Shown: positions 50,312-60,889 of the stretch, piece by piece
Layout of the letters: each line of letters opens with the position of its first letter
Numbering within the stretch: position 1 is the first letter of the stretch
NCBI GenBank assembly: GCA_021604765.1
Contig: BQJP01000002.1
Location: 85,129-149,128 of the forward strand
Direction of reading: 5' to 3'
DNA length: 64,000 nucleotides
Source of the DNA: Thermodesulfobacteriota bacterium
GTDB taxonomy: Bacteria > Desulfobacterota_D > UBA1144 > Nemesobacterales > UBA2774
Translations under genes and position numbers: made by a program
The notes under the pieces: model-generated
The model's input: only the letters and a program-made list of their open reading frames with translations
Databases searched by the model: none
What the model was told of the DNA's origin: nothing

Positions 50312-51208
50312 GTGAAAGAAAGCAGAAAGACAGGACACCTTCTAACTGAGAGAATAAATCCTCGGACTTTGCATCTGGATAAGTGCTCGCCTCTTGAAGT
50401 AGTTGAACTTATATTAGAAGAAGACAGAGTTATAGTCCAAGCTATTGAGAAGGAGAAACATAATATTGCCAAGGCTGTAGAGCTTGTTACTTCCAAGTTA
50501 AAGAAAGGGGGTAGATTGTTCTTTATAGGAGCTGGTACGAGCGGTCGTTTAGGTGTGATTGAAGCTGCTGAGTGTCCACCTACTTTTGGAACAAATCCTG
50601 AATTAATACAGGGGCTTATAGCAGGCGGTAAAGAAGCTATCTGGCAGTCTATAGAAGGTGCTGAGGATTCAACTACAGAAGCACAAGAGTATCTTAAAGA
50701 TGCAAATCTATGTAATGATGACGTTGTAGTAGGCATTGCAGCAAGTGCTTCGACACCTTTTGTCCAAAGCGCCTTAGAATACGCAAAAAAGACAGGATGT
50801 GGATCTGTATTAGTAACTTGTAATTCTATGGAATCTAAAAACGCCGATGTTACTATAGAACTCTTAGTAGGTCCTGAGGTTGTAGTAGGCTCAACCAGAA
50901 TGAAGGCAGGCACCGTTACAAAAATGGTTTTAAATATGATAACTACAGCATCTATGGTGCAGCTTGGTAAGACTTATGGAAACCTTATGGTGGATGTGCA
51001 GCCAAAGTCTGCAAAACTAAGAGATCGAGCTAAACGTATTGTTATGCATATAGCTGGAGTTAGTGAGGATAAAGCGGCTGATCTCTTGGAAAAGACCGAC
51101 TGGGATGTTAAGGCATCAATAGTCATGGAGAAGAAAGGGTTAAGCTTAGAAGAATCACGGGAAATACTAAAGAAGCACAGCGGATTTTTACATGAGGCAC
51201 TTAAATAA
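50312..51208 (+). CDS. murQ: N-acetylmuramic acid 6-phosphate etherase
   Basis: TERINPRTLHLDKCSPLEVVELI...FFIGAGTSGRLGVIEAAECPPTFGTNPELIQGLIAGG...GSTRMKAGT. Confidence 0.96.
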   Translation: MKESRKTGHLLTERINPRTLHLDKCSPLEVVELILEEDRVIVQAIEKEKHNIAKAVELVTSKLKKGGRLFFIGAGTSGRLGVIEAAECPPTFGTNPELIQGLIAGGKEAIWQSIEGAEDSTTEAQEYLKDANLCNDDVVVGIAASASTPFVQSALEYAKKTGCGSVLVTCNSMESKNADVTIELLVGPEVVVGSTRMKAGTVTKMVLNMITTASMVQLGKTYGNLMVDVQPKSAKLRDRAKRIVMHIAGVSEDKAADLLEKTDWDVKASIVMEKKGLSLEESREILKKHSGFLHEALK

Positions 51209-51233
51209 ATAGTATGGACTATTCTTAAATATT

Positions 51234-52418
51234 ATGTCAGTTGAATTGAAATCACTTATAGATAAGAAAGAAAAGTATGTAATTGGATTAATGTCCGGAA
51301 CTTCAAAAGACGGCATTGATGCTGTTCTGGTTAAGTTGGAAGGAAATGGACTGGATACAAAAATAGAATTACTAAAATTCATTTGTATTGAATATGACGG
51401 TGATATACAAACTAAATTGAATAAGTTAATTGTAGATTGCTCCCTTAAAGAAATATCTGATTTAAATTTCCTTATAGGTGGTGAGTTTGCTAAAGCGGCA
51501 TTGGAGGTAATAAACCAAGCGGGGCTAAGTCCCTCGGAGATAGATTTAATCGGCTCTCATGGTCAGACTGTTTTTCATAACCCGCCTTCTTATAAAGATG
51601 GTAACCCATCCACATTACAAATCGGTGAAATTGATGTAATCGCCGAGAAAACAGGGATTACTACTGTAGGTGATTTTAGAACTCGTGATATTGCTGCAGG
51701 TGGTGAAGCGGCTCCACTAGTTCCATATTTAGATTACTTACTGTTCAGGAAGCCAGGAAAAGTTTCTATAGCCCAAAACATTGGGGGTATAGCTAATGCG
51801 ACTGTTGTCACTGAGCACATCGATGATTTAATTGCTTTTGATACAGGTCCGGGAAATATGCTGATGGACAGGATTATTCAATTAGCTACTAATGGAAAAG
51901 AGAAATATGATAAAGGTGGGCAATTCGCATCTGTTGGAAATATTAACCAAGAACTACTGAACAAATTGCTTGTGGATCCATACTATTCACATCCCCCGCC
52001 AAAATCTACAGGCGAAGAGCTCTTTGGGCAGGAAATGGCTACTACGCTACATTCCTATGTTGATAACGAGATGATTTCGCTAGAGGATATGATGGCCACA
52101 CTCTTGGCACTAACAGTTGAGTCAATTGTATCGTCTTATAAAAATTTCATTTTTCCAAAGTGGGATATCACTGAAGTTATATTTAGCGGTGGTGGGTGTA
52201 ACAACCATATACTAATAGATAGGTTACGAGAGGAACTTGATCCCATAAAATGCAGCACTTCGAATGATTATGGAATACCTAGTGATGCAAAAGAAGCTGT
52301 TGCATTTGCAATACTGGCAAATGAGTTAATATCCGGCAATACAAATAATCTTCCTGGAGTAACAGGTGCTCAAAGAAAAGTGCCCTTGGGTAAGATTTCT
52401 CTAGGTAGAGCTAAATAA
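51234..52418 (+). CDS. anmK: anhydro-N-acetylmuramic acid kinase
   Basis: VIGLMSGTSKDGIDAVLV...LIGSHGQTVFHNP...TVGDFRTRDIAAGGEAAPLVPYLDYLLF...QNIGGIAN. Confidence 0.96.
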   Translation: MSVELKSLIDKKEKYVIGLMSGTSKDGIDAVLVKLEGNGLDTKIELLKFICIEYDGDIQTKLNKLIVDCSLKEISDLNFLIGGEFAKAALEVINQAGLSPSEIDLIGSHGQTVFHNPPSYKDGNPSTLQIGEIDVIAEKTGITTVGDFRTRDIAAGGEAAPLVPYLDYLLFRKPGKVSIAQNIGGIANATVVTEHIDDLIAFDTGPGNMLMDRIIQLATNGKEKYDKGGQFASVGNINQELLNKLLVDPYYSHPPPKSTGEELFGQEMATTLHSYVDNEMISLEDMMATLLALTVESIVSSYKNFIFPKWDITEVIFSGGGCNNHILIDRLREELDPIKCSTSNDYGIPSDAKEAVAFAILANELISGNTNNLPGVTGAQRKVPLGKISLGRAK

Positions 52419-52449
52419 TAATTATCGTTGAATACTCAAATTAGACCTG

Positions 52450-53967
52450 ATGACTAAATTGGATAATAAGAATCTCGATATAACTCAAAAAATAGGGCAG
52501 GTAGTAATGCCCAGAATAGATTTTAATGACCCTGAATCTTTAGTGACGGCTAGAAGATTAGTTGAGGAATGTGCAGTGGGTGGATTCATTATTTTTAACG
52601 GCACCCGGGATATTGTATCCAAAACTACACAAGAGCTTCAGGAAATATCCAAAATCCCGCTTCTATTTGGATGCGACGCAGAGAGGGGTTTGGGTCAAGT
52701 TGTATCCGATATGACTATTTTTCCATTCACCATGTCGCTTGGGGCAGCGAATAATTTAGATCTGGTTTACAATCAGTCTTCATTCATAGCACAGGAGATG
52801 AGAGAGTGTGGGCTCAATTTAATATTTGCCCCAATAGCTGATGTAAATTCGAATCCTGATAATCCAATTATTAATATAAGATCATATGGAGATGAACCAG
52901 GGCTGGTTTCACGTTTATGCTCAGCATTCATAAAAGGTTGTCAGGATAACGGCATTTTAGCTTGCGCAAAACATTTTCCCGGCCATGGGCGGACAGGAGT
53001 TGATTCGCATGTCGATTTACCTGTACAAGACACAAGCTTAGAAACTCTTCAATGTAGTGATCTAATCCCGTTTGAGAAGTCCATAGAGGCTGGTGTAGCG
53101 ACGATTATGACCGCACATATAGCATTCCCTCAAATTAGGGATGGAAATGCTGTAACAATCTCAAAAGGACTTGTTTCAGATGTGCTCAGAGATGAGATGG
53201 GTTTTCAGGGTTTAGTTATTACAGACTCTCTTCATATGGAAGGGATTATAAAGTTAGGAGATGAGCAATATCTGTCTCAAATGGCACTAAATGCGGGCTG
53301 TGACATAATCCTTGACCCGAGGGATCCGTTTACACTAATTCAAAATCTCTGTAATACAGAGCTTGATCTTTGCCAATTAAATCAAAAAGTTGAGAGAATA
53401 TTCTCTGCTAAACAAAAATTAATAGCTAATACCAATTCATCTGATTCAAATCTCAAAGATCGCGGTATAAAACTAAGGAAGCAGATTGCCATAGATTCAG
53501 TTTGTCAGATTAAGGGAGAGGCGCTTACATCAAAAAAAGTATGCGTCTTTGTTCTTGATGTAACGGATTCTGAAATTGTAATATCTAAACCATTTACTGA
53601 TTATTTAGAACAAAATGCTATAAGCTTGAACAAAATTTCGATTTCAACAGGCAGTGATCAAAATTTCATAACCGATGATATTCCAGAAGATTCCGCTGTA
53701 ATCAGTCTTGTCTATACGACAATCGGAGCTTGGAAAAAACAATCTTACTTGCCCGATAACTTCAAAGAAATTTTAAAAAAACTTGAATCTGTCTCACATG
53801 GGACAGCTCTAGTCTCGTTTGGTTCGCCGTATATAACCCGGGACTTTAATAAATTTAAAAGTATTATCTGCAGCTTTGATATATTGGATGTGTGTCAAGT
53901 GGCTGCGGCTGATGTACTTTTAGGAAAACTCCCGGCAAAGGGGAAATTGCCTGTGGATATTAGTTAA
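52450..53967 (+). CDS. nagZ: family 3 beta-N-acetylhexosaminidase
   Basis: ERGLGQVVSDMTIFPFTMSLGA...GLNLIFAPIADVNSNPDNPIINIRSYGDEP...CAKHFPGHGRTGVDSHVDLP...VITDSLHMEGI. Confidence 0.93.
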   Translation: MTKLDNKNLDITQKIGQVVMPRIDFNDPESLVTARRLVEECAVGGFIIFNGTRDIVSKTTQELQEISKIPLLFGCDAERGLGQVVSDMTIFPFTMSLGAANNLDLVYNQSSFIAQEMRECGLNLIFAPIADVNSNPDNPIINIRSYGDEPGLVSRLCSAFIKGCQDNGILACAKHFPGHGRTGVDSHVDLPVQDTSLETLQCSDLIPFEKSIEAGVATIMTAHIAFPQIRDGNAVTISKGLVSDVLRDEMGFQGLVITDSLHMEGIIKLGDEQYLSQMALNAGCDIILDPRDPFTLIQNLCNTELDLCQLNQKVERIFSAKQKLIANTNSSDSNLKDRGIKLRKQIAIDSVCQIKGEALTSKKVCVFVLDVTDSEIVISKPFTDYLEQNAISLNKISISTGSDQNFITDDIPEDSAVISLVYTTIGAWKKQSYLPDNFKEILKKLESVSHGTALVSFGSPYITRDFNKFKSIICSFDILDVCQVAAADVLLGKLPAKGKLPVDIS

Positions 53968-54014
53968 TACTAAAACTATTTTGTTAAATCTCCGTCAGGT
54001 AAATTAGAAATTCA

Positions 54015-55796
54015 ATGCCCGAATCTATTCAGACCGCACTTTCAGCACTTAGTCCTCTGGATTGGGCTATTGTTGTTTCCTATCTTTTAATATCTCTTGG
54101 AATTGGTATCTATTTTACAAAACGCGCTAGCACCAGCATGTCTTCTTATTTTGTTTCAGGGCGGAGTCTGCCCTGGTATATCTTAGGCACATCTGTGGTT
54201 GCTACGACTTTTGCTGCTGATACACCGCTTGCTATAACCGGCTGGGTGCGCACTGAAGGTATATGGAAAAACTGGTTCTGGTGGAACTATTTATTCAGCA
54301 CAGTGTTTATTGTTATAGTTTTTGCTAGGCTTTGGCGAAGGGCAGAAGTAATAACTGATAATGAGCTAATCGAGATACGCTACAGCGGCAAACCTGCAGC
54401 GTTTCTCAGAGGGTTTAAGGCCTTTTATTTCTCAACCCTTTTTAATTTCATAGTCATGGGCTGGGTGATAAGCGCTATGGCTAAGGTGTTCAAGGTGTTT
54501 TTTGGAATAGACACCACTTTGGCAATTGTGATCTGTATTTCCATTGCATTTTTCTACACCATGATGTCAGGTTTATGGGGAGTTGCACTTACAGATTTTC
54601 TACAATATTTTATAGCAGTTATAGGTACTGTAATTTTAGCCTGGGTAGTGATTGGATCACCTGAAATTGGCGGTTTCTCAAGCTTTATAGATAAACTTGG
54701 AAATATTGACGAGAAGCATGTCTCATTTTTTATGTCTCCTTCAAGAGGGGACCCAGTTAGTGAAGGGTTTTTAGACTCAAGCTTCTTTGCATTTCTTGTT
54801 TATGTAAGCATTATTTGGTGGTCTTCCCACAATGCCGATGGAGGAGGCTATATTATTCAACGGATCAACTCTGCTAAGAACGAGCGACATGCAGTCTTAG
54901 GTATAGCATGGTTTGCAGTTAATCATTATATTATCAGGCTCTGGCCATGGGTACTTGTGGCTTTGGCTACTCTTATTATATATCCCCGAGTTCAAGAATT
55001 CGGTGGTGACCATGAAGCAATGTATGTAGTAGCTATTCGGGATTACTTAGGCCCTGGACTAAAGGGTTTACTCTTTGTTACTTTCCTTGCTGCTTTTATG
55101 TCCACGCTGTCTACTCAACTCAACTGGGGAGCATCGTATTTAATGAATGATATATACAGACGCTTTATTAAAACTGACGCTACTGAGAGCCACTACATCT
55201 TAATTTCAAGATTTGCCACCCTAATATTGACTGTTCTCGCAGGATTTTTTGCGTTTTATATAACCAATATCGGAAAAGCATGGATCTTTCTCTGGGCTAT
55301 GAGTGCAGGGGTAGGAATGGTGCTTGTGCTTAGATGGTTTTGGTGGAGGATCAATGCTTGGTCAGAGATATCTGCTCTAGCTTCATCACTTTTAACTATT
55401 TTAGTTCTATTCATATATACTCACTCTCAGGGAAACTCGCTTGAATTAAAACACCAGATACTAGTAATACCTGTTTCGATAATAACTTGGTTAGTTGTTA
55501 CATTTCTTACAAGCCCAGAGCCAAATGAGACACTAAATAATTTTTACAAGAGAGTACGTCCCTGGGGTTGGTGGAAGCCTGCCAGCGATGCAAACCCTGA
55601 TATTGTCCGACCTAAGTTCATGCCAGTAATTTACAACTGGCTCTTGGGTGTCAGTTTCCTATTATTTGGAATGATAGGGGTAGGAAAAATACTCCTGGGG
55701 AATTTTTATTTTGGAGGGATTTGTATAATAATTTCTATAATTTCAGGTATCCTAGTTTACCGTAGAATGAGAGATGAATTAAATGAGACTTTATGA
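54015..55796 (+). CDS. sodium:solute symporter (SSS family)
   Basis: YLLISLGIGIYFTKRASTSMSSYFVSGRSLPWYILGTSVVATTFAADTPLAITGWV; ~13 TM. Confidence 0.92.
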   Translation: MPESIQTALSALSPLDWAIVVSYLLISLGIGIYFTKRASTSMSSYFVSGRSLPWYILGTSVVATTFAADTPLAITGWVRTEGIWKNWFWWNYLFSTVFIVIVFARLWRRAEVITDNELIEIRYSGKPAAFLRGFKAFYFSTLFNFIVMGWVISAMAKVFKVFFGIDTTLAIVICISIAFFYTMMSGLWGVALTDFLQYFIAVIGTVILAWVVIGSPEIGGFSSFIDKLGNIDEKHVSFFMSPSRGDPVSEGFLDSSFFAFLVYVSIIWWSSHNADGGGYIIQRINSAKNERHAVLGIAWFAVNHYIIRLWPWVLVALATLIIYPRVQEFGGDHEAMYVVAIRDYLGPGLKGLLFVTFLAAFMSTLSTQLNWGASYLMNDIYRRFIKTDATESHYILISRFATLILTVLAGFFAFYITNIGKAWIFLWAMSAGVGMVLVLRWFWWRINAWSEISALASSLLTILVLFIYTHSQGNSLELKHQILVIPVSIITWLVVTFLTSPEPNETLNNFYKRVRPWGWWKPASDANPDIVRPKFMPVIYNWLLGVSFLLFGMIGVGKILLGNFYFGGICIIISIISGILVYRRMRDELNETL

Positions 55797-55855
55797 CTTC
55801 CCAAAATGTCTGATTATGTTATAACTTATTGCCCTAAAGATAACGGTTAATAAAT

Positions 55856-56500
55856 ATGGCTATAAAAATAAAATTACTAAAACATCCTGAACTTACTTGG
55901 TCTGAGAAACTTTATTTTCCTCAGATTCTAAGCGGGTTATTGATAACAATCAAACATTTGCTACGCTTTAAGCCAATAACCATTCAGTATCCAGAAGAAG
56001 TGAAAGAACTTCCTGAGAGATACAGAGGGCTTCATGTGATGCCTGGAGATGATGAGGGAGAGATAAGGTGTGTTGCATGTAAACTTTGCGAAGTTGCTTG
56101 TCCTACACAAGCGATATCTATTGTTGCTGAACCGGCAGATGATTACGGAATAGAGAGAAGACCCAAAGTCTACAATATCGATTTCATGAGATGCGTCTTT
56201 TGCGGATTTTGCGTAGAAGCTTGTCCTTGTGATGCACTTAGGATGGGTATGAAGTATGAACTAGCTTCTTATAACAGAGCAGGTTTGGTTCACACAAAAG
56301 AAGTTTTCTTTGACCCTAATGTGAAAAGCCATGCACCAAGAGATAACGCCAATTATCTTTATGAAATGGGCAAAGGAGAGAACCTAGACACCCCAGAGCA
56401 AATAGAAAAAGTAAAGGAACTAACTGGTGCTTATACTCAAAGTAAACCTGAAGTTAAATCTGCGCCAACTAGTGATCCTTTCTTACCGCCAAGTGCTTAG
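55856..56500 (+). CDS. nuoI: NADH-quinone oxidoreductase subunit I-like 2x[4Fe-4S] protein
   Basis: CVACKLCEVACPTQAISI...CVFCGFCVEACPCDALRMG. Confidence 0.93.
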   Translation: MAIKIKLLKHPELTWSEKLYFPQILSGLLITIKHLLRFKPITIQYPEEVKELPERYRGLHVMPGDDEGEIRCVACKLCEVACPTQAISIVAEPADDYGIERRPKVYNIDFMRCVFCGFCVEACPCDALRMGMKYELASYNRAGLVHTKEVFFDPNVKSHAPRDNANYLYEMGKGENLDTPEQIEKVKELTGAYTQSKPEVKSAPTSDPFLPPSA

Positions 56501-57543
56501 GAATTAGTTTCAGAAGTTTTTAGTAGTCCTAACTTATTCTGTATCCAGCAAACTCCAAACGAAGCACCGCAATAAAAGTAATATAGAAAATGAATTGGAA
56601 TTACTTTAACCGTAAATACAAGCCCTCTTTTCTTTAAGAAGAACCCGTATAAGTTACGATTCAGAATAATGAGAGAGATAGTTATTACTGCTATTATTGA
56701 TAATAAAAGACCATAACTAATAAGATTAAATAACCTTACCAAATCTAAAATAAGCACAAAGATACAAATAAGTAATATTCCGACAAGCGCAGTGCTTATC
56801 CTGTCTGAAATACGTAAATTCAAATCTTGAGGCAAAGATTTAGTTTGAAGGATTAATCTCGACCACGGCACCGCACGGTTGAAAATATCAGTTTTAATCA
56901 TAGAGTACCAACCCCAGTGTTTTAAGTGAGTCACCTGCAAATTCTTATCTAACCTAATTTTGTATCCATTTTCACGCATTCTGTATCCGAGCTCAATATC
57001 TTCTATTGAAGGCTCAGCAAATTTTTTGTCATTGTATCCGTTAAGCTCTAAAAATATGTTTTTTCTCACTGCACCACATCCAGCCCAAAATGTTGCCGCA
57101 TCGGGGTTGGAATTTTGATGAACATAGTGGTGGAGGAGGTTTCTGTATTGAGATAAGAAGTCAGTGTCGGAGGGTGTATCATCATATGATCCAAAGAGCG
57201 CAGCTATATCCGGATTTTCAGAAAAAGTAGAAGCTACAAGTTCAAGAGTGTCAATTTTGACCAGTACATCTGAATCTATGAATAATAGTATTTCTCCATT
57301 GGCTTGTTTCGAACCGAAATTTCTAGCAACTGCAGGACCTGATTGATTTTCCATTACAAAAACCTGACACCCCATATCATGTGCAATTTGAGCTGTATCA
57401 TCAGTAGACCCATCATCTACAAGAATAACTTCATAGGAAGTATAGGTAGATTTACTTAATGCCTCTAAGCATAGAGCAATAAACTTTGTGCTGTTATAGG
57501 CCGGTATTATTACTGAGATAAAAGGGTTTTTGTTAGTCATCAC
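56497..57543 (-). CDS. glycosyltransferase family 2
   Basis: ISVIIPAYNSTKFIALCLEAL...VDDGSTDDTAQ...LFIDSDV...C-terminal TMs. Confidence 0.92.
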   Translation of the reverse strand: MMTNKNPFISVIIPAYNSTKFIALCLEALSKSTYTSYEVILVDDGSTDDTAQIAHDMGCQVFVMENQSGPAVARNFGSKQANGEILLFIDSDVLVKIDTLELVASTFSENPDIAALFGSYDDTPSDTDFLSQYRNLLHHYVHQNSNPDAATFWAGCGAVRKNIFLELNGYNDKKFAEPSIEDIELGYRMRENGYKIRLDKNLQVTHLKHWGWYSMIKTDIFNRAVPWSRLILQTKSLPQDLNLRISDRISTALVGILLICIFVLILDLVRLFNLISYGLLLSIIAVITISLIILNRNLYGFFLKKRGLVFTVKVIPIHFLYYFYCGASFGVCWIQNKLGLLKTSETNS

Positions 57544-57600
57544 AAATCAATTATCAAATCTAAATGAAGTACTTATAGTCCTATATAAATGATACATTCT

Positions 57601-59412
57601 CTATACATCATCTAATATTATATTAGCTTTAGCTAAATTGTGATATTCTCCCTCTTTATCCAGAAGCTCTTTTTCATTCCCTATTTCAGAGATACTCCCA
57701 TCTTTTATCACAATTATCTGCTCAGCATTTTTAATTGTCGAAAGTCTGTGAGCTATGATTACTACTGTCCTGTTTTGGCTGAGTTCCGTTATGGCTTGAT
57801 GAATTAATTGTTCTGTTTTTGTATCCAAAGAGCTTGTGGCTTCATCTAGTATTAAGATTTCCGGATTCTTAAGAATTGCTCTTGCGATTGAAATTCTTTG
57901 TTTCTGCCCCCCTGAAAGCTTAACACCCCTCTCTCCCAAAACAGTATCATAACCTTGTGGGAGCGATTCTATGAACTCATGGGCTCCAGCTCTTTTCGCG
58001 GCCTCTATTACAAGATTATCAGTCGGTTCCTCTAATGCGCCGAAGGCTATGTTGTTCTTTACGGTATCATTGAAAATAAATGCGTCTTGGCTGACGATTC
58101 CTATATTTCTTCTATATGATTCGACATTGAAGCTAACAAGATCCTCGCCATCAATTAGAATTTTTCCCTCTTGGGGATCATAAAATCTTAGAAGCAAGTT
58201 AATAATCGTTGATTTCCCGGCGCCTGATTTGCCTACAATAGCTGTAGTTTTACCTTTTGGAATATCAAAGCTGACATTGGATAGAGCAAGTGTTTTATCA
58301 TCATTGTAAGAAAATCCAACCGAGCAGAATCGGATATCTTTTTGAATCCCTCCATACGTTTTATCTCCATCCTTAATAAGCGGCTTATTGTCTAATCTCA
58401 ACAGGTCGTATACGGCATTGAAACCCGGCCATCTGCTGAGAATTATGCCTCTTGCCTGATTAATTAGCTTTATCAGGGGCAGCATACGGGCGAGAATATA
58501 TATAAAGGGTAATAACTGTGTAAGAACTATTTTGTAATCCATATCGGAGGTCTGAATAGCGGCTAAAAATAAAACGGCTATTGCTATCACACCGAGCGCT
58601 TCGGTTAGGATATGAACCATATAATTGCCGAAGGTTAAATTGAGGTGACTCCTGGCCTGGTTTTCAATTTTACTTTTTAATTTCTCTGACTGCGTACGTT
58701 CTTTTGTAAATGATTTTATGACTTCGATTCCGGAAAGATTTTCTTGTAAATCGGCAGTTAATTCTCTACTGTTGTGTAGTAATTGATGACCATAAGTCTC
58801 TAGTCTTTTTATATAGATGGAAACCCCAAATGCTATTAATGCCGCAAGTATTATAGTGACTATTGTTAGCTCCCACGAGAAGATAATCAGTAGAGCTATA
58901 AGGATAGTAAATGAGGCGAGATAATCTAAAAGCTCCGTTGCATTTCTTATTATTTCTTCGGTCATTATAGTATTAAAAATTACCTTTTCAACTAAATCGC
59001 CGGTTTTGACATTACTATAGAAACCAATCCCGACTAACATAAGAGTGTTTATTAATTGCGACCTTATATTGGCTATTAGTCTTGCTGTAAGCCAGTATGA
59101 TATGTATCGGGATATACCCAGGAATAAGTTTTTTAATAGTACTGAGGACACAACGAAAACAAGGGACAGAATTATTTGTTTTTGAACGGGGTATTCGGCA
59201 AAAATTTTCACTACTGCCTGGAGAATTCTTGGAAGCTCATCATAGTTTTGTACCTGTTGAACACTGGCAAGCAAAGGGACTAGTAAGCCTATTGATATTC
59301 CATCAAATGCGGATGCTATAAAGAATAGAAATATCAATAAAGCTATATATTTTTTATAGGGACTTAATTCTTTAAGTATAAATTCTCTTTTGAGTTTCTT
59401 CTCGTTTTTCAA
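57601..59412 (-). CDS. ABC transporter, fused permease/ATP-binding (MsbA-like)
   Basis: 6-TM domain; Walker A IVGKSGAGKSTIINLLLRFYDP; signature LSGGQKQRISIARAIL; ILDEATSSLD. Confidence 0.94.
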   Translation of the reverse strand: MKNEKKLKREFILKELSPYKKYIALLIFLFFIASAFDGISIGLLVPLLASVQQVQNYDELPRILQAVVKIFAEYPVQKQIILSLVFVVSSVLLKNLFLGISRYISYWLTARLIANIRSQLINTLMLVGIGFYSNVKTGDLVEKVIFNTIMTEEIIRNATELLDYLASFTILIALLIIFSWELTIVTIILAALIAFGVSIYIKRLETYGHQLLHNSRELTADLQENLSGIEVIKSFTKERTQSEKLKSKIENQARSHLNLTFGNYMVHILTEALGVIAIAVLFLAAIQTSDMDYKIVLTQLLPFIYILARMLPLIKLINQARGIILSRWPGFNAVYDLLRLDNKPLIKDGDKTYGGIQKDIRFCSVGFSYNDDKTLALSNVSFDIPKGKTTAIVGKSGAGKSTIINLLLRFYDPQEGKILIDGEDLVSFNVESYRRNIGIVSQDAFIFNDTVKNNIAFGALEEPTDNLVIEAAKRAGAHEFIESLPQGYDTVLGERGVKLSGGQKQRISIARAILKNPEILILDEATSSLDTKTEQLIHQAITELSQNRTVVIIAHRLSTIKNAEQIIVIKDGSISEIGNEKELLDKEGEYHNLAKANIILDDV

Positions 59413-59550
59413 CTATCTTTCCTGAATCGATACTTTCTCAGCATTACTACTTGTTGATATTGTACTAAATTTTCTATAATGATGAAAATAATCTTATATT
59501 GACATAACCAATATCATAGCCGTTATTCTTGTTTGTAAGTGGTAATGTGT

Positions 59551-60450
59551 TTAGTTTTTATTGAGAAATCGCAGTATTCGTTCCCAATAAAATCCTATGG
59601 CATTTGCTATTTGTGATACGACTAAAAGTATAGATATATAGGTTTTCTGTTTAATTTCTTTTCTTTTGTATGGATAAAGTATAAGGTTTAAATAAAATGA
59701 GGCAGGTTCGATCTTAACTTTTTCCTGGCCGCGTATTGCTCTAACTTTGCGATAGTAATACGCCCCCCTTCCATAATTATAATGCTGTTTCCAGAACTGA
59801 GATAGCGATAAATCATGGCTGTGAAATACAATAGCATCAGTTGTATAGGTCATTTTATTACCATAATAAACCCACCTGTCGCATATTTCCCTATCTTCAG
59901 CGGTTGCTCTTAATGTTGTAACGTCAAAACCCCCTATTTGTTGAAACAGATCAGCTTTGACAGCAATGTTGTTTGAAGCAAAAAAAGTAGCGTTATTTCG
60001 GTCTGAATTATAATAGGTATAGAGATAATTTATTAGCTCCTGACTTGCTGCTGAACAGGGGTTGTCAGAGAGAGAATTTATTGTGTAACCACCGAGAAAA
60101 ATCTCTGGATCTTTTTTAAACTCATTTTCAAAAGCATTTAGCCAATTACTCTCTGGTTCACAGTCATCATCAGTGAAGGCTAGAAATGTTCCGTTTGCTT
60201 TTAGAGCCCCAGTATTACGAGCGCCAGCGGGGCCAGCGTTTGTCTGAGTGAAAAGTCTAATATTAAGTTTGTCTGAAAATGAATGTACTAATTCTTCAGG
60301 CGGGTTTTTACTGCCGTCATCTACTACTATTACTTCAAATTTATTATTAGGATAATTAAGATGGGCAATAGATTCCAAACATTTTGATAACTGCACCGGA
60401 CGCTCGTATGTGGGAATTATTACTGAGAAAGTTGGGTTGTCAGAGCTCAT
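59551..60450 (-). CDS. glycosyltransferase family 2
   Basis: FSVIIPTYERPVQLSKCLESI...VVDDGSKNPP...NAGPAGARNTGA...FTDDDCEP. Confidence 0.93.
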   Translation of the reverse strand: MSSDNPTFSVIIPTYERPVQLSKCLESIAHLNYPNNKFEVIVVDDGSKNPPEELVHSFSDKLNIRLFTQTNAGPAGARNTGALKANGTFLAFTDDDCEPESNWLNAFENEFKKDPEIFLGGYTINSLSDNPCSAASQELINYLYTYYNSDRNNATFFASNNIAVKADLFQQIGGFDVTTLRATAEDREICDRWVYYGNKMTYTTDAIVFHSHDLSLSQFWKQHYNYGRGAYYYRKVRAIRGQEKVKIEPASFYLNLILYPYKRKEIKQKTYISILLVVSQIANAIGFYWERILRFLNKN

Positions 60451-60529
60451 ATTAAGTTTTAGACCATATGCTTTTTGAAACTATACAATTTCAATTGGCT
60501 CATGGTCAATATAAATGGAATTAAAAAAA

Positions 60530-60859
60530 TTAATTTTTCTGCCTAAGCGTTACTATCTTGTTATATATCCATCCTATTAACGCACCACAAATTGTCCCCA
60601 CGGCGAAACCATATAGAAAACCTATTATACTTCCTATATAAGACACGCTATAGCCTATAAAAAATTGACTTAATAGTTGTAAATGAGGACCTACCACATA
60701 CTCTCCTGATGGGTTTAGTTGGGGACCCTTTATAACAAGCCATATTGTGATTATGAAGATTATAAGTCCAAAAGTGATTCCCAGAATGATGCCCAGCATC
60801 TTCGCATTTAGTAAAGCAATCGCTTCTAATAATTTTTCTTCATCGTAATTGTTTGTCAT
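60530..60859 (-). CDS. small membrane protein homologous to the C-terminal domain of the adjacent FAD protein
   Basis: VGPHLQLLSQFFIGYSVSYIGSIIGFLYGF vs [30 protein letters not shown]. Confidence 0.75.
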   Translation of the reverse strand: MTNNYDEEKLLEAIALLNAKMLGIILGITFGLIIFIITIWLVIKGPQLNPSGEYVVGPHLQLLSQFFIGYSVSYIGSIIGFLYGFAVGTICGALIGWIYNKIVTLRQKN

Positions 60860-60889
60860 TGTCGATTATCCATCGTTTTGATTAACTTA

